A stretch of 64,000 nt of DNA from NCBI GenBank assembly GCA_003612485.1, contig RAZA01000016.1:20375-84374 (forward strand), given 5' to 3'. The stretch's first letter is position 1, and every line of letters starts with the position of its first letter. This document shows positions 53,363-61,957 of the stretch, piece by piece. The DNA comes from a bacterium D16-50. GTDB lineage: Bacteria > Bacillota > Clostridia > Lachnospirales > Lachnospiraceae. Both the position numbers and the translations under genes were made by a program. Under the pieces are notes generated by a model, which was not told the DNA's origin, searched no databases, and saw only the letters and a program-made list of their open reading frames with translations.

Positions 53363-54580
53363 CTATCCCTCCATTTTTGATAAAATGTCCTTTGGATTTG
53401 TCCTTAAAATAGGCAGCAATGAAATGCAGACAGCAATAGCTGCTATACAGCCTCCTGCAAAGAGCATTGTCGCCATATCCCTTGCTTGCAAAGAAACCGA
53501 TAATAGATCTGCCGCAGTTTCTTCCATGAGCAGTTTTTTTATCATTCCTGCCATTCCACTGCCTATTGCACAGGCGCCAAATACAGACAGACAAAAGACC
53601 GCTGCTGTTTCCATAAAAACCTGCATAAAAATATCCGTTTTTCTTTTCCCCATACTGATAAAAACAGCAATTTCCCTTTTTCTTGACCGCATCCACATAC
53701 AGAGCAGCAGCGAAGTGATCGTTACCCCTGCAGCCAACGCAAACAGCAGCATAAGCTTCATCACACGGCTGATTCTGTTCAGAGGCACCTCCAGCTGACG
53801 ATACAGCATATCGGCAGTTGTGATTTCCGCTCTGTCGCCTAAGAATTCTTCCAATTCCCGTACCAGAACATCGATCTGATCCGGATTTTTGGTATAGACC
53901 GCTATCTTTGGATAACCTGCATGATCGAACAGCCCCAGATAGGATTCATTGTCAACAAAAATCTGGTTCTCAACACGGTTGACTGCCGGCAGGGTATCCA
54001 TCTGGTTTCTCTCGCTTCCCGCAACGAAAATACCTATAATCTTTACGCTGATGACATTCCCGTTTTCTGTTCCCACCTTCATCTCATCCCCTATTTCAAG
54101 GCCATTGGCGTCCGCCAGCACATAGTTGATCACAGCCCCTTTCTCAGAGCCTTCCGTAATCATACTTCCCTTCATTAAGCGGTATCTCAAATCGCTAAAG
54201 GCACTGTCACGCTCCAGATCATCATAGGACAGCAACATTACTTTGCAGTTATGTTCTTCCTCAGAATCACTATTTGTAATAGGATGAAAATCAGCAGGAT
54301 AAACAGCGTTGCTGGTCAGACGGTTGACATATATCACCCCGTCCAGATCACGAATTGCCCTAATTTCATTTTCGCTCATAATATGACCGCTCCCCTTCCC
54401 TTCCAGCACTACCTTACTTCCCATCTTTTCCTGCATGGCAATCCGGGAATCTTCCGTGGCATGCAGAATCATGTAGGAACTCAAGATCATGCTGTTTATA
54501 AACAGCAATACCAAAAGCAAAATAAATGTCTTAGACCTCTTTCGGCATAAATACCGGAATGCAAGCTGATAAAATTTCAA
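53363..54580 (-). CDS. FtsX-like ABC transporter permease (module 2, first)
   Basis: 405 residues from a TTG start, chosen because AGGAGG lies eight bases upstream and the protein then begins KFYQLAFRYLCRKRSKTF just before TM1, exactly as its paralogues do. An upstream ATG would add 57 residues that cover the lipoprotein gene's end and lack any signal. TM1 is ILLLVLLFINSMILSSYMIL; the MRSRKREIAVFISMGKRK motif and LRTNPKDILSKM tail are present. Confidence 0.88.
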   Translation of the reverse strand: MKFYQLAFRYLCRKRSKTFILLLVLLFINSMILSSYMILHATEDSRIAMQEKMGSKVVLEGKGSGHIMSENEIRAIRDLDGVIYVNRLTSNAVYPADFHPITNSDSEEEHNCKVMLLSYDDLERDSAFSDLRYRLMKGSMITEGSEKGAVINYVLADANGLEIGDEMKVGTENGNVISVKIIGIFVAGSERNQMDTLPAVNRVENQIFVDNESYLGLFDHAGYPKIAVYTKNPDQIDVLVRELEEFLGDRAEITTADMLYRQLEVPLNRISRVMKLMLLFALAAGVTITSLLLCMWMRSRKREIAVFISMGKRKTDIFMQVFMETAAVFCLSVFGACAIGSGMAGMIKKLLMEETAADLLSVSLQARDMATMLFAGGCIAAIAVCISLLPILRTNPKDILSKMEG

Positions 54581-54596
54581 GGCCAATACCTCCTGT

Positions 54597-55175
54597 TCAA
54601 GCTGCCCAATGACATATGATAATTTTGGTGGCCGATACATGCTTTGTATCCTCAAAGCTTCCATAGACAATAACACTTGCTTGTTTTTTAATATCAGCCA
54701 CAGATGCCTGCTCCAATTCTGCAGTCCCCGTTGAAGTATTGATTGTTGCAATCTGGACTACACAGCCCTCCTGATATGTCACCACTACATTTGTATCATC
54801 GCTTTCATGCCCAGGCGCAGCAACTACGCCGGTTTTTCCATCATCTTCAGTTATGGCTACGCTTACCGTACAGCCGCCGTCCGTAAATTCCACAACGCTC
54901 CCCCTCATAACCGCTGATGTATACAGACTGCCTGCATCCACTTTCTCGTCCGTGCCATCTGCCGGGATATCGTTCTCATTCTTCCGGAAAGCGTCCTCCC
55001 CCTTTGTGTCCTTGCCCTCTGACGGAACATTGTCTTTGTTTTCCTGACTGCCATTGCCCTCTGCTGCATACCTATCCTGATCCCTTGTCTCTTCATTTGC
55101 TCCAGCACCACATCCTATAAGAGCTGTTATGCACAATGCAGCTGCGAAGCCTTTCCATATTTTTTTGATTGTCAT
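54597..55175 (-). CDS. Lipoprotein of module 2
   Basis: 192 residues. Signal peptide with lipobox TALIGC near residue 22. A long Asp/Glu/Lys/Asn-rich unstructured stretch (25-80) precedes a small beta domain (SAVMRGSVVEFTDGGCTVSV onward, to ASVIVYGSFEDTKHVSATKI). Family not recognised with certainty; the beta part recalls DUF5666-like domains. First gene of the minus-strand transporter operon and divergent from the two-component genes, so it is probably an outer-face helper or a co-regulated target. Ribosome site AAAGGAG. Confidence 0.75.
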   Translation of the reverse strand: MTIKKIWKGFAAALCITALIGCGAGANEETRDQDRYAAEGNGSQENKDNVPSEGKDTKGEDAFRKNENDIPADGTDEKVDAGSLYTSAVMRGSVVEFTDGGCTVSVAITEDDGKTGVVAAPGHESDDTNVVVTYQEGCVVQIATINTSTGTAELEQASVADIKKQASVIVYGSFEDTKHVSATKIIICHWAA

Positions 55176-55225
55176 GATAAAAAACTCCTTTCTGTTTTTT
55201 TGTCTTTTTCATTTTAACTGCAAAG

Positions 55226-55302
55226 TCCTAAAAAAATCTTGTAACCGGAATCGGTTTATACATCACTTTTTATAGGATTTTTATAGAATTCTCTGCTATA
55301 CT
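55226..55302. promoter_or_regulatory. Divergent control region of module 2 with 11-bp direct repeats
   Basis: Two perfect-length 11-base units, TTTTTATAGGA (55267-55277) and TTTTTATAGAA (55278-55288), lie just upstream of a plus-strand -10 TATACT (55297-55302). Read on the other strand they are TTCTATAAAAA and TCCTATAAAAA. A similar stretch TCCTAAAAAAATCTTGTAA is at 55226-55244 toward the lipoprotein operon. The motif TCYTAYAAAAA recurs in module 1. Confidence 0.5.
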
Positions 55303-55385
55303 AATAGAGAAAAGAGGAACCCGCAAATGGAAAATGCCTTTCTGGCCTTATGTGGAACGACACCATGGAAAGAGGATTTGATATC

Positions 55386-56084
55386 ATGAAAATATTATTG
55401 CTTGAAGATGATATAGAACTTTGCAGTTCCATACAAGATGAACTGCAGAAAGCCGGATACATAGTTGACTGCTGCTATGACGGGGAAACCGCCATGCTCC
55501 ATGCGCTGAATATAGAATACTGCTATGATCTGGCAGTCATTGACCGTATGCTCCCCATCATTGACGGAATGACCATTATCAAGGCCATGCGTCGGAAGGG
55601 AATTGCAATTCCTGTCATTATTATTACGGGGATGTCAGAACTGAATGATAGAATAGAGGGGCTGGATAACGGTGCGGACGACTATCTGGTAAAGCCTTTT
55701 CATATACCTGAACTGCTTGCGCGAATCAGGGCATTGATCAGACGTCCGGCAGAAATCAGGCAGGAAACATGTGCTTGTTTTTCAGATCTGTCCTTTAACC
55801 AAGCGGAACATATCTTGTCATGCGGTTCAAATTCCCTGCTTTTAACCGCGCGGGAGTCTGAAGTGCTGTCCGTTTTTATCAGCCACCCCCAGTCCCTCAT
55901 CTCCAGAGATCAACTGATATACAAAATCTGGGGAACCGATACGGATATCGTGCCCGGAAACGTGGATAACTATATTTCGTTTCTCAGAAAACGGCTGCGT
56001 GAGATAGGAAGCGGCTGCGAAATAAAAACTGTTTACGGATCTGGTTATAAATTGGAGGGCAAAAATGCTGGAGCATTTATATAA
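55386..56084 (+). CDS. OmpR-family response regulator (module 2)
   Basis: 232 residues. Receiver domain with EDD at residues 7-9, Asp53 (LAVIDRMLP) and DDYLVKPF; winged helix with LTARESEVLSVFISHPQSLI and KTVYGSGYKL. The phosphoacceptor neighbourhood DRMLPIIDG is unusual only in the Arg after Asp53. Start at 55386 has GAGG upstream; a Met 12 codons earlier is possible but lacks a site. The 3' end overlaps the kinase by 20 bases. Confidence 0.95.
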   Translation: MKILLLEDDIELCSSIQDELQKAGYIVDCCYDGETAMLHALNIEYCYDLAVIDRMLPIIDGMTIIKAMRRKGIAIPVIIITGMSELNDRIEGLDNGADDYLVKPFHIPELLARIRALIRRPAEIRQETCACFSDLSFNQAEHILSCGSNSLLLTARESEVLSVFISHPQSLISRDQLIYKIWGTDTDIVPGNVDNYISFLRKRLREIGSGCEIKTVYGSGYKLEGKNAGAFI

Positions 56085-57384
56085 AAAACTGCATCTTATT
56101 TTTATCAGTACTATTATGTCTATCATAACCGTCATTATCGGAATTTTATGCAATAATTTCATTGACCATAAACGGCAAAACGACAGTACTTTTTTCGCGC
56201 GGCTTTCTATGTTAATGATTTATGAACTGGAAAATCCGGAAAAAAGCCCTGAGACGGTTATTAAGCCCTACGAAGACAGCTATTCCGTTTTTGCCCTGCT
56301 AAAGGATGCACAAGGAAATGTGATTTATCAGAGCCCTCTCTCATTTCCAACCGACATAACATTTTTATTAAAGCAATTTACAGAGAAGGCAAATACGGAA
56401 GCTGTCACAGCATTGGGCGGGACAGCGGCTACCACAGCAGGGGGAATTTTATCTTTTTTTGGTGGTTCACACGATAAATATTGGGGAATACCGGCCATTG
56501 TCATTGACAAAAACGGAAGCCTGTTTTATCTGAGCCTGCTCCAACAGCAAAAGACGGCTTTGGAACTGATAGGGCAACAGCTGCCTTTTTATATACTGCT
56601 GTGGGGCATCTCCCTATTCTGTATCGCAATTGTAAGCCGTTTTCTGCTCAAACACGCCATAGAACCAACCGAAAAAGTAATAAAGAGCCAGAAGGATTTT
56701 ATCGCCTCCGCCTCCCACGAGCTAAAGGCACCCCTTGCAGTCATACTTGCCAACAATGACAAAATAAACGGATTAAGTGACGGTATACCGGATATTCAAA
56801 AGGCCACCCATATTATAGATGCAGAAACCATGCGAATGTCAAGGTTGATTAAAGATATGCTTCTACTGGCTTCCTCAGATTCCGGAACACGCAATATCAA
56901 TAAAACAATGGTAAATATGGACACTGTGCTGATCTCCCTTTATGAAGCCTATGAACCCATCTGCAGCCAAAAGGGAATGCCTTTAGCTGCAGATTTTATG
57001 GATGTCCGCTTTCCCATACTATGCACAGATCAGGAATGCCTTTTCCAGATTTTAAGCATTTTTATGGACAATGCCATTTCCCACTCTGCAGCGAAAGCCT
57101 CCATCCAAATAAAAGCCACTCTGTCGCGCAAGGCTATCACTATTTCTGTGATTGATCACGGACAAGGAATTTCTGCGCTGGACAAGCCTCACATTTTTGA
57201 CCGCTTTTATTGTGCCGATAAGTCACATACAGATAAGTCGCATTTCGGTCTTGGGCTAAGCATCGCAAAGGAATTGGCGGGGTTTTTGTCTGCGAATGTG
57301 GGGGTAAAAGATACAGAAGGCGGAGGGGCTACTTTTTTTCTTACACTTCCGTTAAAGCAGGAGCCTCACTGGCGCTGCACATAG
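56065..57384 (+). CDS. Sensor histidine kinase (module 2)
   Basis: 439 residues. TM1 about residues 10-30 (IFISTIMSIITVIIGILC), outer domain of about 130 residues, TM2 about 174-194 (FYILLWGISLFCIAIVSRFL), HisKA with IASASHELKAPLAV, then ATPase motifs FMDNAISHSA, VIDHGQGIS and GLGLSIAKE. No HAMP domain is obvious between TM2 and HisKA. GGAGGG sits at the start. Signals through the overlapping regulator to the divergent transporter operon (inference). Confidence 0.93.
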   Translation: MLEHLYKKLHLIFISTIMSIITVIIGILCNNFIDHKRQNDSTFFARLSMLMIYELENPEKSPETVIKPYEDSYSVFALLKDAQGNVIYQSPLSFPTDITFLLKQFTEKANTEAVTALGGTAATTAGGILSFFGGSHDKYWGIPAIVIDKNGSLFYLSLLQQQKTALELIGQQLPFYILLWGISLFCIAIVSRFLLKHAIEPTEKVIKSQKDFIASASHELKAPLAVILANNDKINGLSDGIPDIQKATHIIDAETMRMSRLIKDMLLLASSDSGTRNINKTMVNMDTVLISLYEAYEPICSQKGMPLAADFMDVRFPILCTDQECLFQILSIFMDNAISHSAAKASIQIKATLSRKAITISVIDHGQGISALDKPHIFDRFYCADKSHTDKSHFGLGLSIAKELAGFLSANVGVKDTEGGGATFFLTLPLKQEPHWRCT

Positions 57385-57417
57385 GATTCTGGCTTTTCCG
57401 TACTTTGGCGATACGTC

Positions 57418-58794
57418 TCACAGGCCAAAATGCTTTTGCTTATCCAGATCATATCGACCGTTGGTATTTTCAGGAGCATACTCTATTTCCAAAACCCCGC
57501 CTAAAGTGTCCAAATCCCGCAGCCTTTGTAAATCCTCTTCTGCATTTGACGTCACTACAACATGGAGCCTATATGGATTCTCATAGACCGAAGATGATAT
57601 AACAAATGGCATTTCATGGTTCATCATGGCACCGCTCACCTTTGTTTGCAGATCCGTCACATATTCCAAACTTACATCTGTATTTGTATTTTCCAAAAGA
57701 GTCGTTCCTGCTCCATCTTCGGAATTGCCGTTCTCCTGATCAGCATCCTCCGTTTTCACATCATAACTTTGCCTATTTTCTCCCTTATACTCCATGATCC
57801 CGATAATTTCACATACATTTGCAGCCTGTTCTTCTGTCAGAGTGCTATAGGCAATGCCTGAAAACCCATAAAACATATCCGACACCGCCGTATACTTCAA
57901 ATCATCTATTACATTCCCATAATTTGTGGTTATTGACAAATATCGTCCAAGCCTCACCGCCTCATGGGATCGTATCTGCCCATCGCTTGCCGCTTCCACA
58001 TTTCCGTAATCAATCCTCTCCCACTGGCCGCTCCCATAGCAGGTCATGCCGGACAGCACTCCATATATTGTTTCTATTGCGGCTCTGTCAGTTACTATGC
58101 GCGTTCCAATCTCTTCCTGTATTCTCTTTCCTCCATCAGTATTATCCATTCTGGCAGGCGCCACTTCTATTTCTGTAATGGCATCTGCGGAATGAATCTG
58201 ATATACCAGCTCAAGGACATCATTGTATGGATATTCACTGCTGTCAAAGCATTGGAATTTCCATAGCGAGCTCCCCTGCCCATTGTTACGGATCAGGTAC
58301 TGTAAGTCTGAATGTCCCGAAACATAATGCCACTCCCCATTGCTGTCAATACTTTTGCCCATACTTTCTGCTAACACGGAACTGTCAACCGAAGGAACCT
58401 CCGTATAAAACCCGCTGTATTGTTCTATGGGAACGGCTGCATATCTCTCTTCTTGCTTTGCCACAGAGTCCCCGCCATTTGATGCAAGCAGGGAAGATAT
58501 TGGGGCAAACCGCTCCGGCATCTCAGGTTCCGGGCTTTCTTGTGCCGGCTGTTCCTGTACCCAGTATTCTCCCTGCGGCAGACCGCTTTCCGGCTCATGC
58601 TGGAATACAGCCCAAATGGCAGCAGCACCTGCAGAGACCAGACAAAGACTTGCTGCTGCAGCATATTGTACTTTCCGTATTTTATTTCTATTTGACTGCA
58701 TTTTATTCTTTTTTCTTCTTACCATAAGAGCATGGCTTATCATACTCTCATCCAATAATCCTAATGCATCACTGATATCTTCACATTTCATCAA
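57418..58794 (-). CDS. Membrane protein cotranscribed with a sigma factor, probable anti-sigma factor
   Basis: 458 residues. The N-terminal 50 residues are cytoplasmic and basic (HALMVRRKKNKMQSNRNKIR), a single helix follows (YAAAASLCLVSAGAAAIWAV, about 50-70), and the remaining 380 residues are outside. The outer part contains a long mixed alpha/beta domain (KFQCFDSSEYPYNDVLELVY onward) of no family I recognise. The start overlaps the sigma gene by 14 bases. The one-helix layout with a cytoplasmic head is typical of anti-sigma factors; the large outer domain would be the sensor. Function inferred from gene order. Confidence 0.72.
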   Translation of the reverse strand: MMKCEDISDALGLLDESMISHALMVRRKKNKMQSNRNKIRKVQYAAAASLCLVSAGAAAIWAVFQHEPESGLPQGEYWVQEQPAQESPEPEMPERFAPISSLLASNGGDSVAKQEERYAAVPIEQYSGFYTEVPSVDSSVLAESMGKSIDSNGEWHYVSGHSDLQYLIRNNGQGSSLWKFQCFDSSEYPYNDVLELVYQIHSADAITEIEVAPARMDNTDGGKRIQEEIGTRIVTDRAAIETIYGVLSGMTCYGSGQWERIDYGNVEAASDGQIRSHEAVRLGRYLSITTNYGNVIDDLKYTAVSDMFYGFSGIAYSTLTEEQAANVCEIIGIMEYKGENRQSYDVKTEDADQENGNSEDGAGTTLLENTNTDVSLEYVTDLQTKVSGAMMNHEMPFVISSSVYENPYRLHVVVTSNAEEDLQRLRDLDTLGGVLEIEYAPENTNGRYDLDKQKHFGL

Positions 58795-59347
58795 AGAATC
58801 CCTCCTTCTCCAAATATTTTTTTAGTCCGATACGGGTGCGGTACAGCATACTCTTTGCTTTGGACTCACTCATGCCATAATATCCTGCTACTTCTCGGAT
58901 AGAGTCCAAAAAGAAATATCTCCCAATAAACACATCTCTTGTCTCTTCCGGCAATGACTCAAGATAACCCTGAATAGCTTTTGCCAGAAGGCGCAGGTCT
59001 ACCTCCTGTTCTGTTGTATTACCGGCAGAAGCACAGTCCTCCAATTCAGAAAGGGACAGAGCATATTCTGAGGCCTGCCTTTTGGCGCTGTTCCTTTTTC
59101 GGAAAGCATCGATTGATACGTGCCTCGCAATCTTACAAAGGTATGTCAAAAGAACACTGGGCCTATGCGGCGGAATAGATTTCCATGCACTTAAATAAGT
59201 GTCATTTACGCTCTCTTTGCTGTCCTCCCAATCAGCAAGGATATTATATGATAGTTTCATTAAGTAATGCCCATATTTCTGGTCTGTGTGCCGAATTGCC
59301 GCCTCACTGCGCTGCCAGTATAATTCAACAATTTTGTCATCCTGCAT
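58781..59347 (-). CDS. RNA polymerase sigma-70-family (ECF-type) factor
   Basis: 188 residues from the Met at 59347 (an in-frame Met nine codons upstream covers the AAGGAGG ribosome site). Region 2: MKLSYNILADWEDSKESVND and YLCKIARHVSIDAFRKRNSA; region 4: LPEETRDVFIGRYFFLDSIR and GYYGMSESKAKSMLYRTRIG. Sits upstream of its probable anti-sigma partner and convergent to the module 2 kinase. Confidence 0.93.
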   Translation of the reverse strand: MQDDKIVELYWQRSEAAIRHTDQKYGHYLMKLSYNILADWEDSKESVNDTYLSAWKSIPPHRPSVLLTYLCKIARHVSIDAFRKRNSAKRQASEYALSLSELEDCASAGNTTEQEVDLRLLAKAIQGYLESLPEETRDVFIGRYFFLDSIREVAGYYGMSESKAKSMLYRTRIGLKKYLEKEGFFDEM

Positions 59348-59390
59348 GATCTCACTCACCTCCTTGGCTGGCATGCCTCATGTCCTTCCT

Positions 59391-59420
59391 ATTATATCCC
59401 GTAAAAATTTGAATTTGGTT
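59391..59420 (-). promoter_or_regulatory. Possible promoter of the sigma/anti-sigma pair
   Basis: Minus-strand GCAACC followed by a 15-base AT-rich spacer and CGGGA, overlapping a perfect TATAAT (59391-59396). The first arrangement resembles ECF-type promoters (AACC..CG), the second a sigma-A -10 without a good -35. Autoregulation is possible. Confidence 0.35.
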
Positions 59421-59443
59421 GCAGAGAAAAATACTGTTAGTTA

Positions 59444-59482
59444 CAAAAAAAGCAACCGTATCCTTGGCTGGGAACGGTTACT
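59444..59482 (-). terminator. Rho-independent terminator after the GyrI-like gene
   Basis: Minus-strand stem gtaaccgt..acggttgc (59452-59459 with 59474-59481) with further pairing of TCCC/GGA inside, followed by seven T's (59445-59451). It is about 100 bases past the stop at 59579. A second small stem tgcctatc/gataggca lies nearer to the gene. Confidence 0.75.
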
Positions 59483-59578
59483 TTTGTGCATGACATTTAT
59501 CAGGGTAAACTATACCTACAGCTTTATACAAATGAATATTCACACTCTGCCTATCCCTTCTGATAGGCAGCGGCGGCA

Positions 59579-60040
59579 TTATAGCTTCCTAATCGGAAAA
59601 TACATATAACTCTTTCCGGTCTTTGGACAAGTAAAATCGTGGACGGCGCCGGCAAGCGGAATGCCGTTATCCTCCATATATTCCATTACCTTTGAGAATA
59701 TATCCTCACCTTCACATTCCACATAAATATATTCGTAACCGGGAATCCTCCATTTTGTCCAACCCTCGGGCGCTTCGGCATCATCTTCGCACTCCACACC
59801 TGCCAGATAAAGCCCCTTGTCAAAATCCTCCCATGGCATGAAGCTGCGGGAAAAATCAGACATTGCACCCCAGATTCCATATATATTTCCATTTTCATCT
59901 TTCTTTGCCAAATGCTGTATTTCCCCAAAATGCGTATTGGCATCGTTCCATAGCTTTTGGATAAAAACATCTCCGTCCAACGTGGAGCCTTCCTTGCCTA
60001 TTACTGCAAAAGATTTTTTTACGCTCTTATGTATTTTCAC
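59579..60040 (-). CDS. GyrI-like effector-binding domain protein
   Basis: 153 residues from a GTG start with GGAGGGAG upstream. Stand-alone SOUL/GyrI fold: KSVKKSFAVIGKEGS opening strand, IYGIWGAMSDFSRSF, DFDKGLYLAGVECEDDAEAP, then WRIPGYEYIYVECEGE and a CPKTGKSYMYFPIRK ending. These domains bind small amphipathic drugs or ligands in AraC/MerR regulators; stand-alone forms may sequester compounds or protect gyrase. No DNA-binding domain is attached here. Confidence 0.88.
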   Translation of the reverse strand: MKIHKSVKKSFAVIGKEGSTLDGDVFIQKLWNDANTHFGEIQHLAKKDENGNIYGIWGAMSDFSRSFMPWEDFDKGLYLAGVECEDDAEAPEGWTKWRIPGYEYIYVECEGEDIFSKVMEYMEDNGIPLAGAVHDFTCPKTGKSYMYFPIRKL

Positions 60041-60162
60041 AATACTCCCTCCGTAATCGCAAACCGATCATAAATTGATAAAACTCCAATTGCCCGCCTT
60101 CATTCCGCTAAATAACAAAACACAAGATGCCGCAGTTGATGCCACGAAATGCTTGCTATGTG

Positions 60163-60867
60163 TTATTCCTTCAAAAGCTCTTCTATCTCCAGCGTCCCCT
60201 GCATCTCCTTCTGCAGAGCTTCGTAAAACTGCCTTCTCATCTGCAGCTTCTCTTCCCAAAAAGCTTTAGCGGTATCCGTACCGCAGATTCTATCCTGCCA
60301 GTCCATCAATGTCTGCTGACGTTTCTCACAAACTTCGATCAATTCTCTGGCGCTACGCTCCCCGATATCACTCCGTCCACTCATACAAACACGCATAATA
60401 TCAAAACGGTCCAAATCGTCCGCATCTCGGACACTCAGTTCAAAAGGAGTAGCATCCTCCGGCACATCATTCCATTTATCGTGGATCCGAATCGCCTTAC
60501 AAATATTCTTCGTCAGTTCCTCATAATAGCCGATTTTCACCAAAAACAGTCTCGCCACCTCTGCGCCGTATGCGGGGTGCATGTTCCACTCCTCCATAGT
60601 TTCACAAAAAGGATAACCCATATCGTGCAAAAGACATGCCATCACCAACGGCTCACTATCCCAGCCTTCCGCTTCTGCAATCCTTTTTCCCCAAAGAGCC
60701 ACCCGAAGAGAATGCTCATACCGATAAGTCAAATCATAACGGTCCGGCTGGGGATTCAGGAATTCCTTTACAAAGGAGAACGTGGCTGATACCGGGGCTC
60801 TACCGGATGTATAACCTTTCAAAATCTCCTCTAAACGTTTCGCTTCTTTTTTATCCTTTAGCATCAT
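60163..60867 (-). CDS. HD-domain phosphohydrolase
   Basis: 234 residues. Metal-binding HD motif: YEHSLRVALWGKRI (His), CLLHDMGYPF (His-Asp) and the later DADDLDRFDI (Asp). The fold hydrolyses nucleotides or cyclic nucleotides; substrate not clear. Start has AGGAGG, which lies inside the tail of the truncated phosphatase gene upstream, whose stop overlaps this start (ATGA-type). The last 45 residues are a charged coiled-coil-like helix. Confidence 0.9.
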   Translation of the reverse strand: MMLKDKKEAKRLEEILKGYTSGRAPVSATFSFVKEFLNPQPDRYDLTYRYEHSLRVALWGKRIAEAEGWDSEPLVMACLLHDMGYPFCETMEEWNMHPAYGAEVARLFLVKIGYYEELTKNICKAIRIHDKWNDVPEDATPFELSVRDADDLDRFDIMRVCMSGRSDIGERSARELIEVCEKRQQTLMDWQDRICGTDTAKAFWEEKLQMRRQFYEALQKEMQGTLEIEELLKE

Positions 60868-61031
60868 GATTGTACCTCCTGTAAAGCAGTCCCATCATAT
60901 CGAATTCTTCGGATCTGACTGACTCCCCTTTCTGTAAGAGGTGCGAAATTCTTTGCCACGGCAATTCCGGCCCAATCCTCTACTACGCTATAATCCGGTT
61001 CTCCATGTCTTACCATAATAAATTCTGTCAT
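60864..61031 (-). pseudogene. Truncated histidine phosphatase (phosphoglycerate mutase-like)
   Basis: 55 codons: MTEFIMVRHGEPDYS with the RHG catalytic motif, and FAPLTERGVSQIRRI, the conserved LTxxG turn. Complete members have about 190-220 residues; the second catalytic His and everything after the first 45 residues are missing. The reading frame ends in the ribosome site and start of the HD-domain gene, so a deletion seems to have fused the phosphatase 5' end to the HD gene. Confidence 0.75.
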
Positions 61032-61169
61032 AATATTCACCTGCATATCTCCAGTCGGGCACATAACTTAATCAGAACGCTTCCTACTCCCCAACAGACA
61101 TATAAATTTAATTTTCTATTCCCTCTAAATTGACGTTCATCTACTAACCGTCTTAACTTTCCTTAATTT

Positions 61170-61397
61170 TCAAGATTTTGCGGTATGCTCAGCCTCCCTT
61201 GTAGCGTGTGCATAGACATTCATGGTTGTGCTTACGTCCGAATGCCCTAAAAACTCCTGCACGTCTTTTGGCTGCGCCCCGTTTGGTAACAGATCCATCG
61301 TGTAAGTATGCCTTAGACTCTCCTGCGGACTGTCAGATATTGTTCCTCGAGGTTGATGTCCTACTTTCTGTACCAAGTTGCCGCTTGCGTCCTCCAC
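61170..61397 (-). pseudogene. C-terminal remnant of a tyrosine recombinase (integrase)
   Basis: The recognisable part is SLRHTYTMDLLPNGAQPKDV followed by QEFLGHSDVSTTMNVYAHAT. It contains the Arg-His pair (LRHT), the LGH motif and the Tyr nucleophile (NVYAH) of Tn916/phage-type integrases. The N-terminal arm- and core-binding domains and the first catalytic Arg are absent, and the codons before SLRHT look unrelated. A decayed end of an integrative element. Confidence 0.82.
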
Positions 61398-61436
61398 TTA
61401 AAAAAGAATAGCATAAAATCTACTGTCCTGCTATAC

Positions 61437-61581
61437 CTATTCGGAATCTTCCTCTGATAAAAGACTGGAAAGCCTTGCAGCGGCGGCATCAGTTTTTTTG
61501 GAGCAGCGCCCCACTATGTCGCCCATATCATTAAAGCATACTATAAAAAATGCATATTGCAATTTAAGAAGAGAAGAATGA
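61437..61581 (-). pseudogene. Unidentified C-terminal fragment near integrase remnant
   Basis: A minus-strand frame without its own start reads FFIVCFNDMGDIVGRCSKKT then DAAAARLSSLLSEEDSE before a stop at 61437. The composition is protein-like and it sits between integrase and excisionase relics, so it is probably the tail of another mobile-element gene. Family not recognised. Confidence 0.3.
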
Positions 61582-61728
61582 ATGACCGAAATGAAAATTG
61601 CCCTTTCCATTGAGGAGACGGCAGACTACATAGACAGCGGTCGGAACACACTAAGGAAACTGGTAGAGCGGAATAAGCTCCCTATATTAAACGTGGGGAG
61701 AAGGTCTTTTGCGGCAGATGAGTGTTGA
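61582..61728 (+). CDS. Excisionase-like helix-turn-helix protein, probably truncated
   Basis: 48 codons: MTEMKIALSIEETADYIDSG, then RNTLRKLVERNKLPILNVGR. The pattern (S)IEETADYxxxGRNxLRKLxxxxxLPxLxVGRR is the winged helix of Tn916-type excisionases, which direct integrases toward excision. Normal length is 60-70 residues; here the frame ends with FAADEC, right after the wing, so the tail is lost by frameshift or deletion. Weak GAAGAG ribosome site. Opposite in direction to the integrase remnant. Confidence 0.6.
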   Translation: MTEMKIALSIEETADYIDSGRNTLRKLVERNKLPILNVGRRSFAADEC

Positions 61729-61933
61729 CTTAAAAGAGACCTCTTCTGATATGGCAGGATTTTTAGAAACGAATTTGAAAACCTTGCGGCTATGGTATCG
61801 CTTTTATGCAGAAGCTGTTAATGGTCAACAAGTTGTAGACGAATCAAGGTCTGATGGTATTTTCCGACTGATAACAACAATTCCTTGGTTACATCAATAC
61901 AGTTATGCAGCATATTATATGCTGCATAACTAA
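61709..61933 (+). CDS. Small hypothetical open frame
   Basis: 74 codons that begin inside the excisionase-like frame in another register and end at 61933. Amphipathic first half (MAGFLETNLKTLRLWYRFYA) and a Tyr-rich end (SYAAYYMLHN) formed by a perfect palindrome. No family recognised and no clear ribosome site. It could be the frameshifted continuation of a larger relic. Weak call. Confidence 0.25.
   Translation: MRQMSVDLKETSSDMAGFLETNLKTLRLWYRFYAEAVNGQQVVDESRSDGIFRLITTIPWLHQYSYAAYYMLHN
61903..61929. repeat. Perfect 27-base palindrome
   Basis: ttatgcagcata (61903-61914) / tatgctgcataa (61918-61929) with a 3-base loop. It lies 29 bases beyond the stop of the convergent yhhQ gene. It could act as a 3'-end hairpin of that gene although no U-tract follows, or be a site of the decayed mobile element. 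Confidence 0.75.
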
Positions 61934-61957
61934 ATCTCATATCTTATCAGTCCTCTC

